Source: Desulfurella amilsii (GTDB taxonomy: Bacteria; Campylobacterota_A; Desulfurellia; Desulfurellales; Desulfurellaceae). Taken from it: a stretch of 36,002 nt of DNA. This document shows, in pieces, positions 13,865-22,021 of this stretch; positions within the stretch are counted from its first letter, which is position 1; each line of letters begins with the position of its first letter. The translations under genes and the position numbers were made by a program. The stretch lies in assembly GCF_002119425.1 (NCBI RefSeq), contig NZ_MDSU01000016.1, forward strand, positions 1 through 36,002, written 5' to 3'. The notes beneath the pieces were generated by a model, which did not search any database, had not been told where the DNA came from, and saw only the letters and a list, made by a program, of their open reading frames with translations.

Positions 13865-16030
13865 ATGAATATTATGAGTGTTATTTTTAATTTTCTTTAT
13901 TTTTTGTTGTTTTTAGGTATTTTAATCTTTGGAATTAAAGTTGGCAATCAGCTTTTTGTGAAATATCTAAAAGACAAAGAAGCGCAGTTTAAGGAAACAC
14001 AGCCCAAACTTTACATAATGTTTGACAGAATAAGGATTTTTTTACGCTTTATATATGTAGCCATTATTTTAATTATAATCACTCTTTACTTGTTTATTTG
14101 GTCTATTATTGATTTTCTACCCACCTACTTAATACTTTTTTTCTTGAATTTTCTTTTTTATGGTTTCCTTGTTTTAAGTTTAGTTGGCTTATCAAGAAAG
14201 TATTTTTTTCAAAATTTAGTTGGCTATAAAGACTATAACGACGCTATGATGATTACAGGAGAAAGGATTAAATTAACACCTTTTGCAGATTATTGGAAAG
14301 AAGTTGTAATACCATACAGCGTTAATAAAATTAGAAAAATGTTTAACATTCAGGATATACAGGCAAATCCTGCAATTATAAACAATAAAATGACCTTTTT
14401 AAGTTCGGTTTTAGTGGAAGAAAACGGCAGGGAAAAAAGGTATGTTGATATGCCGTTTTCAATAAATATGAGTGATTTAAGCAAGCACGTTTATATTTTA
14501 GCCCCAACAGGTTCAGGTAAAACAAAGTCAATTATCGGACCTATGATACAGCAGACAATAGCCAACGGGCTTGGTTTAGTATTAGTTGACCCAAAAGGTG
14601 ATGTTAGTGTTATGAATGCGATTGCAGGCTTAATGCAACAGCAGAATAGGCTTAAAAAGCTTAAAGTGGTTGATTTAGATGAAGTAAATGTAAAATATTC
14701 AAGCACTTATAATCCAATTGCTACTTGCTCTCCTACCACAGTAAGCCTTATGATTAATGCAACCTTATACGATCCGGGTTCTACGGCTACTTACTACATT
14801 GAAAAACAAAAAGAATTTGTTAACGCAATGATGGGCTATGTAAATAAGCTTATGGAAACGGTTAAAGAGTTGAAAGCAGAAGGACTGAAATTGAATTTTC
14901 TTGATTTATACGCACTTGTTGCATATTTGCCTTATTCAATTGATATGCTGTCGGAAGTAATAATTACACCAAAAACGAAAGATAATGTTTATGGCTTATG
15001 GAAAGAGGCAATTAAGACAGAAGCTACAAATCAAAAATATGTTGATACATTAAGCGGTTTGCGAAACCATTTAGCTCAATATGCATTTTTAAAAAATGCG
15101 CATTGGGTAATTAACGATTATAATCCTGATATTAATATTGAAAAAGACCTTAATGAAGGCAATACATTAGGCTTTTTCCTGCGTGCTTTAAGTTATGTTC
15201 ACGAAGCAGGCAAGCTTGGTAAAATGATACTTATGGATATTCAAGCTTATGCGGCTAAAAAGCAGGCTATGCTAAATAAAAAACCTATACCTGATTTGCT
15301 TTTTATTGATGAAGCAAGCTCAATTTTACCAGATGACTTTTTAAAAATGTTTGATATGGCAAGGGAAAGCGGTATAGGTATAGTGGTGGCTCATCAAGAT
15401 AAATCGCAGTTTGAAGAAGAGTTTTTAAAGCGTATGTTTAATAATACCAGCACAAGAGTTTTGTTGCGTGCGGGTGATAGGGAAACTGCCGAGTTTTTCT
15501 CTGATTTAGTGGGAAAGAAAAAATATTACGAATATGGAATGTCTGTAACTTCAACAAGTAAATTAAATGGCATAGGCGAGTATATTAAGCCGAGATATTC
15601 CGACAATGCAAGTATGGCAGAAGATTATATTATTAGACCAGAAAAGCTTGTAAACGATATGCCTATGGGAACAGCCTTTATTCATTCTATTAGGGGCAAG
15701 GGTGCATTTGCTATAAGAGGAAAAACAAGCTATTTTGCAGAAAACTTTGATAACTTAAAGATAAATGAACTGTTTAAAGAAAATCCTAAACAAGAATCTT
15801 ATTGGAGAGGCGGGCTTAATTTTCTAAAATACTGCAATGAAAATGCTGAAAGATTAAAATTAGAACAACAGAAAAAAACAGAAAAAGAGGGCGGTCCAAA
15901 CAACCCTAAAACAAATAATGAAAATAATCAAAATGAAAAAAATATTGTAACCGAACAATCTAAACAAGAAAATAATAATAATATGGCAAAATCATATAAA
16001 GATGGTGCTGAAAAATGTATGAATACATAA
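13865..16030 (+). CDS. Type IV coupling ATPase (VirD4/TraD/TraG-type)
   Basis: 721 residues. Two or three N-terminal membrane helices (about 1-30, 55-85 and 88-110) are followed by a RecA-like hexameric ATPase. Walker A is LAPTGSGKTKSIIGP near residue 213 and Walker B is LLFIDEASSILP near residue 478. The downstream HQDKSQFEEEF and STRVLLRAGDRETAEFFSDLVG segments are typical of VirD4-like proteins. The C-terminal 70 residues are Asn/Lys/Gln-rich. It docks the relaxosome to the secretion channel and drives DNA export. No ribosome binding site is obvious before ATG 13865, so the exact start is uncertain. The c-di-GMP genes follow directly. Confidence 0.9.
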   Translation: MNIMSVIFNFLYFLLFLGILIFGIKVGNQLFVKYLKDKEAQFKETQPKLYIMFDRIRIFLRFIYVAIILIIITLYLFIWSIIDFLPTYLILFFLNFLFYGFLVLSLVGLSRKYFFQNLVGYKDYNDAMMITGERIKLTPFADYWKEVVIPYSVNKIRKMFNIQDIQANPAIINNKMTFLSSVLVEENGREKRYVDMPFSINMSDLSKHVYILAPTGSGKTKSIIGPMIQQTIANGLGLVLVDPKGDVSVMNAIAGLMQQQNRLKKLKVVDLDEVNVKYSSTYNPIATCSPTTVSLMINATLYDPGSTATYYIEKQKEFVNAMMGYVNKLMETVKELKAEGLKLNFLDLYALVAYLPYSIDMLSEVIITPKTKDNVYGLWKEAIKTEATNQKYVDTLSGLRNHLAQYAFLKNAHWVINDYNPDINIEKDLNEGNTLGFFLRALSYVHEAGKLGKMILMDIQAYAAKKQAMLNKKPIPDLLFIDEASSILPDDFLKMFDMARESGIGIVVAHQDKSQFEEEFLKRMFNNTSTRVLLRAGDRETAEFFSDLVGKKKYYEYGMSVTSTSKLNGIGEYIKPRYSDNASMAEDYIIRPEKLVNDMPMGTAFIHSIRGKGAFAIRGKTSYFAENFDNLKINELFKENPKQESYWRGGLNFLKYCNENAERLKLEQQKKTEKEGGPNNPKTNNENNQNEKNIVTEQSKQENNNNMAKSYKDGAEKCMNT

Positions 16031-16037
16031 GGTGTTT

Positions 16038-16976
16038 ATGGAAGAAAAATTAGAGGTTTTAACGCTTTTAAGCAACAAAATATTCGCTGATTATTTAAAA
16101 AATTTAATTAATCAAGAAATTAATGGAAACATTACTGTTTTAAATTTTAGCGAGGTTATAGAATTAGTGCAACATTTAAAAACCAACCATAATTTTGTTA
16201 TTGCGCTGGTTTTAGATGTTTTAAGCACAAAGAATGTTTTTGATTTAATTAAAGCAATTAAGCGTGATGAAGATACCAATTTAATTAGGATTATTACAGT
16301 AATCAACGAAGAAATAAACGATAAAAATTTTCTTTATAATATTTATACAAATGGCGGACACTACTTTTTAAATTTAAAATACGCAGAAGAAATTGAAGTT
16401 AAAAGTGTTTTGGAAAACGCAATTAATGACGGTAAAAGAATTAAGCTTTTAAAGAAAGAAACGCTTTATGATCCGCTTACAATGATTTTTAACCGCAGAG
16501 GGTTAGTAAACGGCTTTAAAAATATGTTTCATTATACGCAAGCTATGATGAAAGAAAACATTATTCCTATTGTTTTTATGGTAGGTATTTTAGATATAGA
16601 CAATTTTAAAGTTATTAACGATACATACGGACACAGGGCAGGAGATATTTATTTGCAGAATTTAACTAACTTAATAGAACAAAACAAAAGAAAGCAAGAT
16701 GTTTTCGGCAGATACGGAGGAGAGGAGTTTTGTTTAGGCATTCTTGTTGCGGATATAGTTTCTGGTATAAAAGTTTTTAATACTATAAGAGAAAGTATAG
16801 CAAATATGAAAATCATAGAAAAAGACGCAGTAATAAGCACAACCGTAAGCATAGGAGTAACTTACGCTAAATTAGAGGATAATTCTTGTTTAGATGTTAT
16901 ACAAAGGGCAGACCAAGCACTTTATATTGCTAAAAACAAAGGCAAAAACAGAGTGGAGTTTAAAAGCGATGGCTAA
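16038..16976 (+). CDS. Diguanylate cyclase with receiver-like N-terminal domain
   Basis: 312 residues. Residues about 1-130 have the alternating strand-helix pattern of a response-regulator receiver, with a candidate phospho-acceptor Asp in IALVLDVLS; the other acidic pocket residues are not clear. The GGDEF domain has DPLTMIFNRRGL, metal-binding DIDNFKVINDTYGHRAGD, and an intact active-site loop RYGGEEF near residue 227. RKQD lies five residues before GGEEF, which is the RxxD inhibitory site, so c-di-GMP feedback is likely. Start: ATG 16038 after AAGGTG. It overlaps the HD-GYP gene by eight bases and follows the coupling protein by seven. Confidence 0.88.
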   Translation: MEEKLEVLTLLSNKIFADYLKNLINQEINGNITVLNFSEVIELVQHLKTNHNFVIALVLDVLSTKNVFDLIKAIKRDEDTNLIRIITVINEEINDKNFLYNIYTNGGHYFLNLKYAEEIEVKSVLENAINDGKRIKLLKKETLYDPLTMIFNRRGLVNGFKNMFHYTQAMMKENIIPIVFMVGILDIDNFKVINDTYGHRAGDIYLQNLTNLIEQNKRKQDVFGRYGGEEFCLGILVADIVSGIKVFNTIRESIANMKIIEKDAVISTTVSIGVTYAKLEDNSCLDVIQRADQALYIAKNKGKNRVEFKSDG

Positions 16977-17553
16977 TACGCAACCATTGCTTTTAAATAA
17001 AAATAAAAATATCAGCCCTTTTAATATCGTTTTGTTACGCAAGCATATGCGTAGTGTTGCGGATATTGCTTACAGAGTTTCTTTAATATGCGGTTTTTCT
17101 AAAAAAACATCGGTTAAGATTTACAAAGCTTCGCTTCATCACGATGTTGGTAAATTTTATTGGTATGATGGACTTTTTACAAAACCTAATAAATTATTAA
17201 ACCAGTTAGATAAGGAGTATATTTACAGGCACCCAGAATATAGTGTTAAATATTTACAGTATGCAATGCCAAGATGGGCTTATAACGAATATTTAAAAAG
17301 CGATATATCAATAATTGATTTAATTATGTTGCACCACGAAAAGCCAGATGGTAGCGGATATTACAGGATAAAAAATATTCCAAAAGAAGCTGTGGTTATA
17401 TCTTTTGCGGATATTTTTTCGGCTTGTATAGAATTCAGACAGTATAAGCCGTCAATGTCTTGCAGTATGGCATTAAATTTAGGTTTAGCAGATTTTAAAG
17501 ATGTATTTACCAAAGAAGAAGTAAAATTAATCAAAACTGACTTGCAGTTTTAA
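16969..17553 (+). CDS. HD-GYP-type c-di-GMP phosphodiesterase
   Basis: 194 residues, close to a lone HD-GYP domain. Motifs in order: RKHMRSVADIAYRVS (first His), LHHDVGKF near residue 57, HPEYSVKYL near 85, LHHEKPDGSGYY near 122 (the HHExxDGxGYP signature, with Tyr in place of Pro), and VISFADIFSACIEFRQYKPSMS. The metal ligands look intact, so activity is likely. The ATG at 16969 lies in the last codons of the cyclase gene, so both enzymes come from one message with coupled translation. Together they could set a local c-di-GMP level tied to transfer. Confidence 0.85.
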   Translation: MANTQPLLLNKNKNISPFNIVLLRKHMRSVADIAYRVSLICGFSKKTSVKIYKASLHHDVGKFYWYDGLFTKPNKLLNQLDKEYIYRHPEYSVKYLQYAMPRWAYNEYLKSDISIIDLIMLHHEKPDGSGYYRIKNIPKEAVVISFADIFSACIEFRQYKPSMSCSMALNLGLADFKDVFTKEEVKLIKTDLQF

Positions 17554-17561
17554 TTGTTTTA

Positions 17562-17757
17562 AGAAAAATATAATAATTATACACATAAAAATAATATATA
17601 ATATTCAAAGAAAACATACATATAAAGAAAGATATAATAAAATGTAAGAATTTTATATATAAAAATATGCTATAATATTCAAAGAAAACATACATATAAA
17701 GAAAGATATAATAATTATACATACAAAAATAATATATAATATTCAAATAAAATAGTA
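17562..17757. repeat. A+T-rich tandem repeats, probable partition site (parC-like)
   Basis: A 44-bp unit occurs exactly at 17597-17640 and 17671-17714 (it contains ATTCAAAGAAAACATACATA), and a shorter piece starts again at 17735. A second unit, with AATTATACA and AATAATATATAATATTC, occurs at about 17562-17609 and 17699-17746. The array stands directly before the ParM-like gene, where the parC centromere and its adaptor-controlled promoter lie in R1-type par loci. The stretch from 17554 to 17900 holds no gene. Confidence 0.65.
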
Positions 17758-17825
17758 AATAAAATAATATTTTTTTTCTATATTTTTAAATTGAATATAA
17801 AAATAATAAAATAAAATAATAAGTA

Positions 17826-17854
17826 TTGACTTTGAATATAAAATATTATAGTAT
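17826..17854 (+). promoter_or_regulatory. Promoter of the partition operon
   Basis: TTGACT (17826-17831) is followed by TATAGT at 17847-17852 (15-base spacer) or TAGTAT at 17849-17854 (17-base spacer). It lies just right of the repeats, so the DNA-binding partner could repress it. A short GGCT/AGCC hairpin with a T-run follows at about 17862-17887 and could attenuate transcription. Confidence 0.5.
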
Positions 17855-17900
17855 TGTTTTTGGGCTTTAATAGCCTAATTTTTTATTTAGGAGGTGCTGA

Positions 17901-18839
17901 GTGAGAAAGTTGGTAATAGACATAGGTTACGGTGATGTGAAATTTAAGGCAGATGATTATCTAAATAAGTTTCCAAGCACTTTTGTTCAGGAAACAATAT
18001 TTAAGGATTTTAAAGGGGAAATAAGGGACAGGGGTTATTATAAAACAGGCGAAAGAAAATTACAGTATATAATAGGATTAAAAAATGAATCTGATAAAGG
18101 TGAAATTGATTATATCAATAGATATGATGAACTTGTCAAATTTGCCCCATTTTTTATCTACCATGCCATTCAAATATTAAAAAAAGACGGCATTGATACA
18201 CATTTTGACAAGCTTGTTACAGGGTTGACTTTAAGAGAATGGAATAAAAAAGAAAAATTTTTTAATGCGGTAAAAGAAATTGATATTAACGGTGAAAAGA
18301 TAACTTTCGGTAAACGCATAGCTTATATTCAAGGACAGGGGATTTATTACAATAACACTACCGAAGAAGAAAGAAAAAAGTATATATGTGTTTTAGACAT
18401 TGGATACAATACGGTTGATATTTTATTATTTAAAGATAGTAGAATTATAGAAGAAAAATCTACAGTAAGAACATTTGGCGTAGAAATAATGGTTAATAAC
18501 CTTCAAAATTTCATAAATCAACAGTATGAAGATGAAAATATAAGCGAACAGCAGGCAAAAATCGCAATAGAAAAGAAAGAAATAGATATTAAAGGAAATA
18601 TGGTAGATATAGAAAGCGTTGTAAACGATTTAATAAGTAAGTTTGCGGTAGATACAATTCATTTTATAGAAAAACATTTAAGAAAATATTCAGTAAGTAA
18701 AGTTATTATAAGCGGTGGTGGTGCTTATTTGCTTGAAAATGTTCCTATGAGAGACTTATATGTATTTTCCAAAAAACCTTATGAATTTCAAAATGTCATA
18801 GGTTATTACGAGCGTGATAAAAATAAAGATAAGGAGTAA
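17901..18839 (+). CDS. ParM-like actin-family plasmid segregation ATPase
   Basis: 312 residues with actin/Hsp70-fold signatures: phosphate-1 motif VIDIGYGDVKF at the N-terminus, phosphate-2 motif CVLDIGYNTVDILLF near residue 170, and adenosine motif KVIISGGGAYLL near residue 275. Length and motif spacing fit ParM/StbA/AlfA-type proteins, which form filaments that push plasmid copies apart. Start is GTG at 17901, six bases after AGGAGG. The stop codon merges with the ribosome binding site of the next gene, as expected for a parM-parR operon, and the repeats at 17562-17757 would be its centromere. Confidence 0.85.
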   Translation: MRKLVIDIGYGDVKFKADDYLNKFPSTFVQETIFKDFKGEIRDRGYYKTGERKLQYIIGLKNESDKGEIDYINRYDELVKFAPFFIYHAIQILKKDGIDTHFDKLVTGLTLREWNKKEKFFNAVKEIDINGEKITFGKRIAYIQGQGIYYNNTTEEERKKYICVLDIGYNTVDILLFKDSRIIEEKSTVRTFGVEIMVNNLQNFINQQYEDENISEQQAKIAIEKKEIDIKGNMVDIESVVNDLISKFAVDTIHFIEKHLRKYSVSKVIISGGGAYLLENVPMRDLYVFSKKPYEFQNVIGYYERDKNKDKE

Positions 18840-18843
18840 AAAA

Positions 18844-19185
18844 ATGGCTAAGAAAAAAGATGAAAGCAATTTTAGATACTTTTTTTTTAGGATACCCAGA
18901 GAAAAAGCAACTTTTTTAGACGAACTGCAAATTCCTAAAACAACTTTTATTTTACAGGCTTGCCAATATTTTATACAACATATGCCTGATAAATATAAAT
19001 CGCTTTATTTTCAAGAAATTGATAATATTATTAATGATAATAAGGAAAAACTAGAAGAACAACCACAATCTAAAACAGATAGCAATAATACAGCTTATAT
19101 TAAACCAGAACCAGAAGTAAAAACAGAAACAGATGTAGAAATAGAAATTAAAAAAGAAGCAGAAGATGATGGTAGTTCATTCTAG
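18844..19185 (+). CDS. ParR-like DNA-binding adaptor
   Basis: 113 residues from ATG 18844, preceded by AAGGAG inside the end of the ParM-like gene. The N-terminal half (RYFFFRIPREKATFLDELQ and the following helix) has the strand-helix-helix order of small ribbon-helix-helix adaptors. The C-terminal half is acidic and low in complexity (repeated Glu/Lys/Thr), like the flexible tails that contact the filament in ParR proteins. Sequence similarity to known ParR is not evident; the call rests on position, size and architecture. Confidence 0.6.
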   Translation: MAKKKDESNFRYFFFRIPREKATFLDELQIPKTTFILQACQYFIQHMPDKYKSLYFQEIDNIINDNKEKLEEQPQSKTDSNNTAYIKPEPEVKTETDVEIEIKKEAEDDGSSF

Positions 19186-19191
19186 ATAACC

Positions 19192-19227
19192 TTGCTTGGC
19201 TTTTAAAAGCCAAGCAAATATTTTTTT
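19192..19227 (+). terminator. Intrinsic terminator after the partition operon
   Basis: A 26-base perfect palindrome (19192-19217, arms starting TTGCTTGGC) is followed by ATATTTTTTT. It lies seven bases after the ParR-like stop codon. Confidence 0.88.
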
Positions 19228-19258
19228 AAATATATAAATCTAATTTTATAAAAATAAT

Positions 19259-19287
19259 TTGACTTTTCTATTTTTATTGTATATATT
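19259..19287 (+). promoter_or_regulatory. Promoter of the mating-pore operon
   Basis: TTGACT (19259-19264), a 17-base spacer and TATATT (19282-19287). An overlapping TATTAT starts at 19284. It lies between the par terminator and the TraU-like gene, so the pore genes form their own transcription unit. Confidence 0.7.
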
Positions 19288-19319
19288 ATAAGTAACAAAA
19301 TCTATGCAGGAGTTTAGCG

Positions 19320-20714
19320 TTGAAAAAGGCTTTTATTTTGGCTTCTATGCTTTGTTTTGCTGTGGCACATAACGCAAAGGCAGATTTATTTACTGCTCCC
19401 GCAAGCAATACGCAATCCAGCGTTCCGCAAAATCCTATACAAAATCCACAGCTTCCATCGCAAGTGCCAAGCAACCCTAACAGGACAGAATTTGACGACC
19501 TTAATAACTCAAAACCTATTAACCAGACTACAACAGTTACAACAACAGACTCAAACGGACAATCAAATTCGGTTACTTATCAAGGAAGTCCTAACCAAGT
19601 AACGACAGGCGGAAATGATAATGGTATGAATGCAAATAATTCAGGTAATAATAATTCAAGTAATAGCGGTTTAACTAATAACAATAGCATTAATAACGCA
19701 AGTAATAATTCAAGTAACGATAATGGTATTAACCAAAATTTAGACGGTAATCAAACAATCAATAAAGCAACTCCGAAAGTGCAGGATATAGGACAGCTTG
19801 CAAAAGAGTTGGTTGGCGCAATAACTTTGGCAGAAGGTTTTAAATATCAGTCTTGGGCTGACGCAGGTTGCGTAGATTGGCAAATAGTAGGTATCTGTAT
19901 AAAATGGAAACACGGTCACCCTGTTATTGCTCCAAAAGTATCTATGTGGCTTCCTGTTCTAATTTTAGAAACTCCAAATAAATTTGCTTACAGTAAAATT
20001 GATATAGTAAATATGATGTTAAAAGCGGTTGGTGCAATAGCAGATACGGCAGGCAATACTTTGGGAAGTCCAGCTGAAATAACAAGCGGTTCAATTACAG
20101 CTGACAAAGACCATCCTTTACAGTTAAGAGAAGTTCATATTGTAGGTTTCCCCTTAAAAGCTTTTGAGATTATGCACCCAAAACCTAAATATTGTGACGC
20201 TCCAATAACAGATATGTTTCCTTATTATTTTTCAGAAATTGATTTGTTGAATTGGAGGCAGGCGGCGGATCAAGCTACTTTTAGAAGATATTTGTCTGGT
20301 TTTTTGCAGGCTATACAAGCTTGTTCGCTGGAAAACATACCATCTAATCTAATTAACGGATTTGGCGGAAATGCTGGTAGTGTATCTCTCGGCAATATGT
20401 GTATAGGCAATTGGGCTACTTTATATCCAAGAGTTGGTTTTGTTAATCAGAGTTCGGAAGTGGTAGGAAGCGCAGTTGATGCAGTAAGAGGGGCAAGCTG
20501 GGATTCACAAAGCAATAATCAGCCAAGATTTATGATTAGTGCAGTTCCATTAGATATCTCAACGGGTTCAGATAAAATACAAATGGCTATTCCACATAAA
20601 GAAAGCTGTATGAATATAGGCACAAATTTTGCTTCGTGGGATAAAAACCTTGTAGCGAAGGACGGCAATTATGTTTGGATTTATTGGAAAAAGTTTACTT
20701 GCTGTATGTGGTAG
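19320..20714 (+). CDS. TraU-like conjugation protein, exported
   Basis: 464 residues. Start is TTG at 19320, seven bases after AGGAG (19308-19312); it gives a proper signal peptide (MKKAFILASMLCFAVAHNAKA). Residues about 30-150 are Asn/Ser/Gln-rich low-complexity sequence. The rest resembles the TraU family (PF06834, including the integrating-element PFL_4710 branch): Cys-rich WADAGCVDWQIVGICIKWKHG, MWLPVLILETPN, VGFPLKAFEIMHPKPKYC, GNWATLYPRVGFVNQSSEVVGSA, and a C-terminal CC. The many cysteines imply disulfides, consistent with the DsbC-like gene nearby. TraU acts in mating-pair formation and DNA transfer. Confidence 0.75.
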   Translation: MKKAFILASMLCFAVAHNAKADLFTAPASNTQSSVPQNPIQNPQLPSQVPSNPNRTEFDDLNNSKPINQTTTVTTTDSNGQSNSVTYQGSPNQVTTGGNDNGMNANNSGNNNSSNSGLTNNNSINNASNNSSNDNGINQNLDGNQTINKATPKVQDIGQLAKELVGAITLAEGFKYQSWADAGCVDWQIVGICIKWKHGHPVIAPKVSMWLPVLILETPNKFAYSKIDIVNMMLKAVGAIADTAGNTLGSPAEITSGSITADKDHPLQLREVHIVGFPLKAFEIMHPKPKYCDAPITDMFPYYFSEIDLLNWRQAADQATFRRYLSGFLQAIQACSLENIPSNLINGFGGNAGSVSLGNMCIGNWATLYPRVGFVNQSSEVVGSAVDAVRGASWDSQSNNQPRFMISAVPLDISTGSDKIQMAIPHKESCMNIGTNFASWDKNLVAKDGNYVWIYWKKFTCCMW

Positions 20715-21291
20715 TCTAATAATTACTGCATACTGCCAAGCTGATATGTTTCAGCAGAATAATAATACACCGCATCAAACACGGTCTAATTTTAAATCAG
20801 AAGTTCAGACTATAATAAATAAACAGCAGACGCAACAGCAATCTATGCAGGAAAAAGCAAAAGAGATTGTTGATGCAGGTTTAAAACCTAAATATGTGCC
20901 TAATTATCAGGATTTAACTGTAAATAAATTAGACAATTCAGTTTGGTTTTACTTTACGAAAGACAATTTTGACGCTGAAAAAGTTCAAGAAGCCATAAAT
21001 TTGGCAAGAAGCCATAATTTATATCCTGTTATTTATTATCTATCAGAACAATGCAGTTTTGCAAATGCACAGCAGGCACAGCAGTTTTTTTATCAGCACG
21101 GCTTGCAGTATATATTTACGCAGAATTACAGTGATAATGTAGAGTTTGAATTGAGTTGCGACCAAAAAATCCTAAATCAAATAAAAAACAAAGACGATGT
21201 CTATTTTAAATTTATGTCAATTAGAGGTTTGCATGGAACGGGGTATTTAAATGATTTCCAAAAAGTTTATAGCAGTTGCTTTGTTAACTAG
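20671..21291 (+). CDS. Exported TrbC/TraW-like or thioredoxin-fold conjugation protein
   Basis: 206 residues with an N-terminal signal peptide (FIGKSLLAVCGSLIITAYCQA). A Gln-rich linker is followed by a compact alpha/beta domain (VWFYFTKDNFDAEKVQEAIN and YPVIYYLSEQCSF), as in exported TrbC-type or thioredoxin-like proteins of F-type systems. Two conserved-looking Cys residues (SEQC and SCDQK) could pair. The start lies inside the TraU-like gene (44-base overlap), after AAGGAC. The exact Tra family is not certain. Confidence 0.55.
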   Translation: MFGFIGKSLLAVCGSLIITAYCQADMFQQNNNTPHQTRSNFKSEVQTIINKQQTQQQSMQEKAKEIVDAGLKPKYVPNYQDLTVNKLDNSVWFYFTKDNFDAEKVQEAINLARSHNLYPVIYYLSEQCSFANAQQAQQFFYQHGLQYIFTQNYSDNVEFELSCDQKILNQIKNKDDVYFKFMSIRGLHGTGYLNDFQKVYSSCFVN

Positions 21292-22021
21292 CTTTATAGC
21301 ATCTAATACATACGCTTATAGAGTTCCTATGGGAACAGAAAATAACAATACAACGCAAAGCAATACAGTTACTCAGTCAGTTACAATAAGCAATGACAGC
21401 AACAGCAATGCAAAAAGCGATAATAGTGTAGCAGAAAAACAAAACAGCGATTTACCATATTATTATCCAAAAGGCAAAAACGGGCATTATGTATTTACTC
21501 CAGAGGAATTATGGGATAATAATCCTAATAAGCCACCCGGTCCTGTTTTAGATTTCTTAACCAAACCTACAAAAGAAACAGGGGAATTATATCTTGATTG
21601 GTTAAATCAAAGAAGTGAAGCTTTGGCTAAAAGTTTTATGGTTTTACAAGAATTAAAAGACCAAGAATTTGCAAAACATATACAAGCTTTAAAGCCTATT
21701 ACAAATAGTGAGTTGCTTATTGTTTATGTTTCTGTAAATCAAGCAAGCGCTAATGAACTTTTAGAGTTGCAGAAAATAAAAGCGATTTTCCCTAATCTGC
21801 AAATTATGGTCTATCCTATAGGCGATGATCCGAATGCAGTGGTTAGAATGCTTTACCAATACGGTTTTCAAAACTATGTTACTCAAAACAATGTTGTGTT
21901 GAATTTGGCAAAAATTGTTTCAGTTACTCCATCTGTTTACCTGTTTAACAGGCAGACAGGAAATTTATTAAAAGCTTTTGCAGGAGGCGCAAATGCGAAA
22001 GAAATCATTCAAGCTATGTAG
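21251..22021 (+). CDS. TraF-like exported thioredoxin-fold protein
   Basis: 256 residues with a signal peptide (ISKKFIAVALLTSFIASNTYA), a polar Asn/Ser linker and, from about residue 95, FLTKPTKETGELYLDWLNQRSEALAKSF. This resembles the PTxxxxxxYL...M..A..F helix of TraF-type conjugation proteins. A thioredoxin-like domain follows (ELLIVYVSVNQAS, PNLQIMVYPIG, VSVTPSVYLFNRQTG with the cis-Pro loop). No CxxC is present, as in some TraF proteins, so it is probably structural rather than redox-active. It overlaps the previous gene by 41 bases and the next by 29. Confidence 0.65.
   Translation: MISKKFIAVALLTSFIASNTYAYRVPMGTENNNTTQSNTVTQSVTISNDSNSNAKSDNSVAEKQNSDLPYYYPKGKNGHYVFTPEELWDNNPNKPPGPVLDFLTKPTKETGELYLDWLNQRSEALAKSFMVLQELKDQEFAKHIQALKPITNSELLIVYVSVNQASANELLELQKIKAIFPNLQIMVYPIGDDPNAVVRMLYQYGFQNYVTQNNVVLNLAKIVSVTPSVYLFNRQTGNLLKAFAGGANAKEIIQAM

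Noticed and set aside
17562-17757. Repeats considered as a CRISPR array
   Set aside because: Units are long, A+T-rich and alternate in two types with similar, not unique, intervals; the position before a parM-like gene explains them better.
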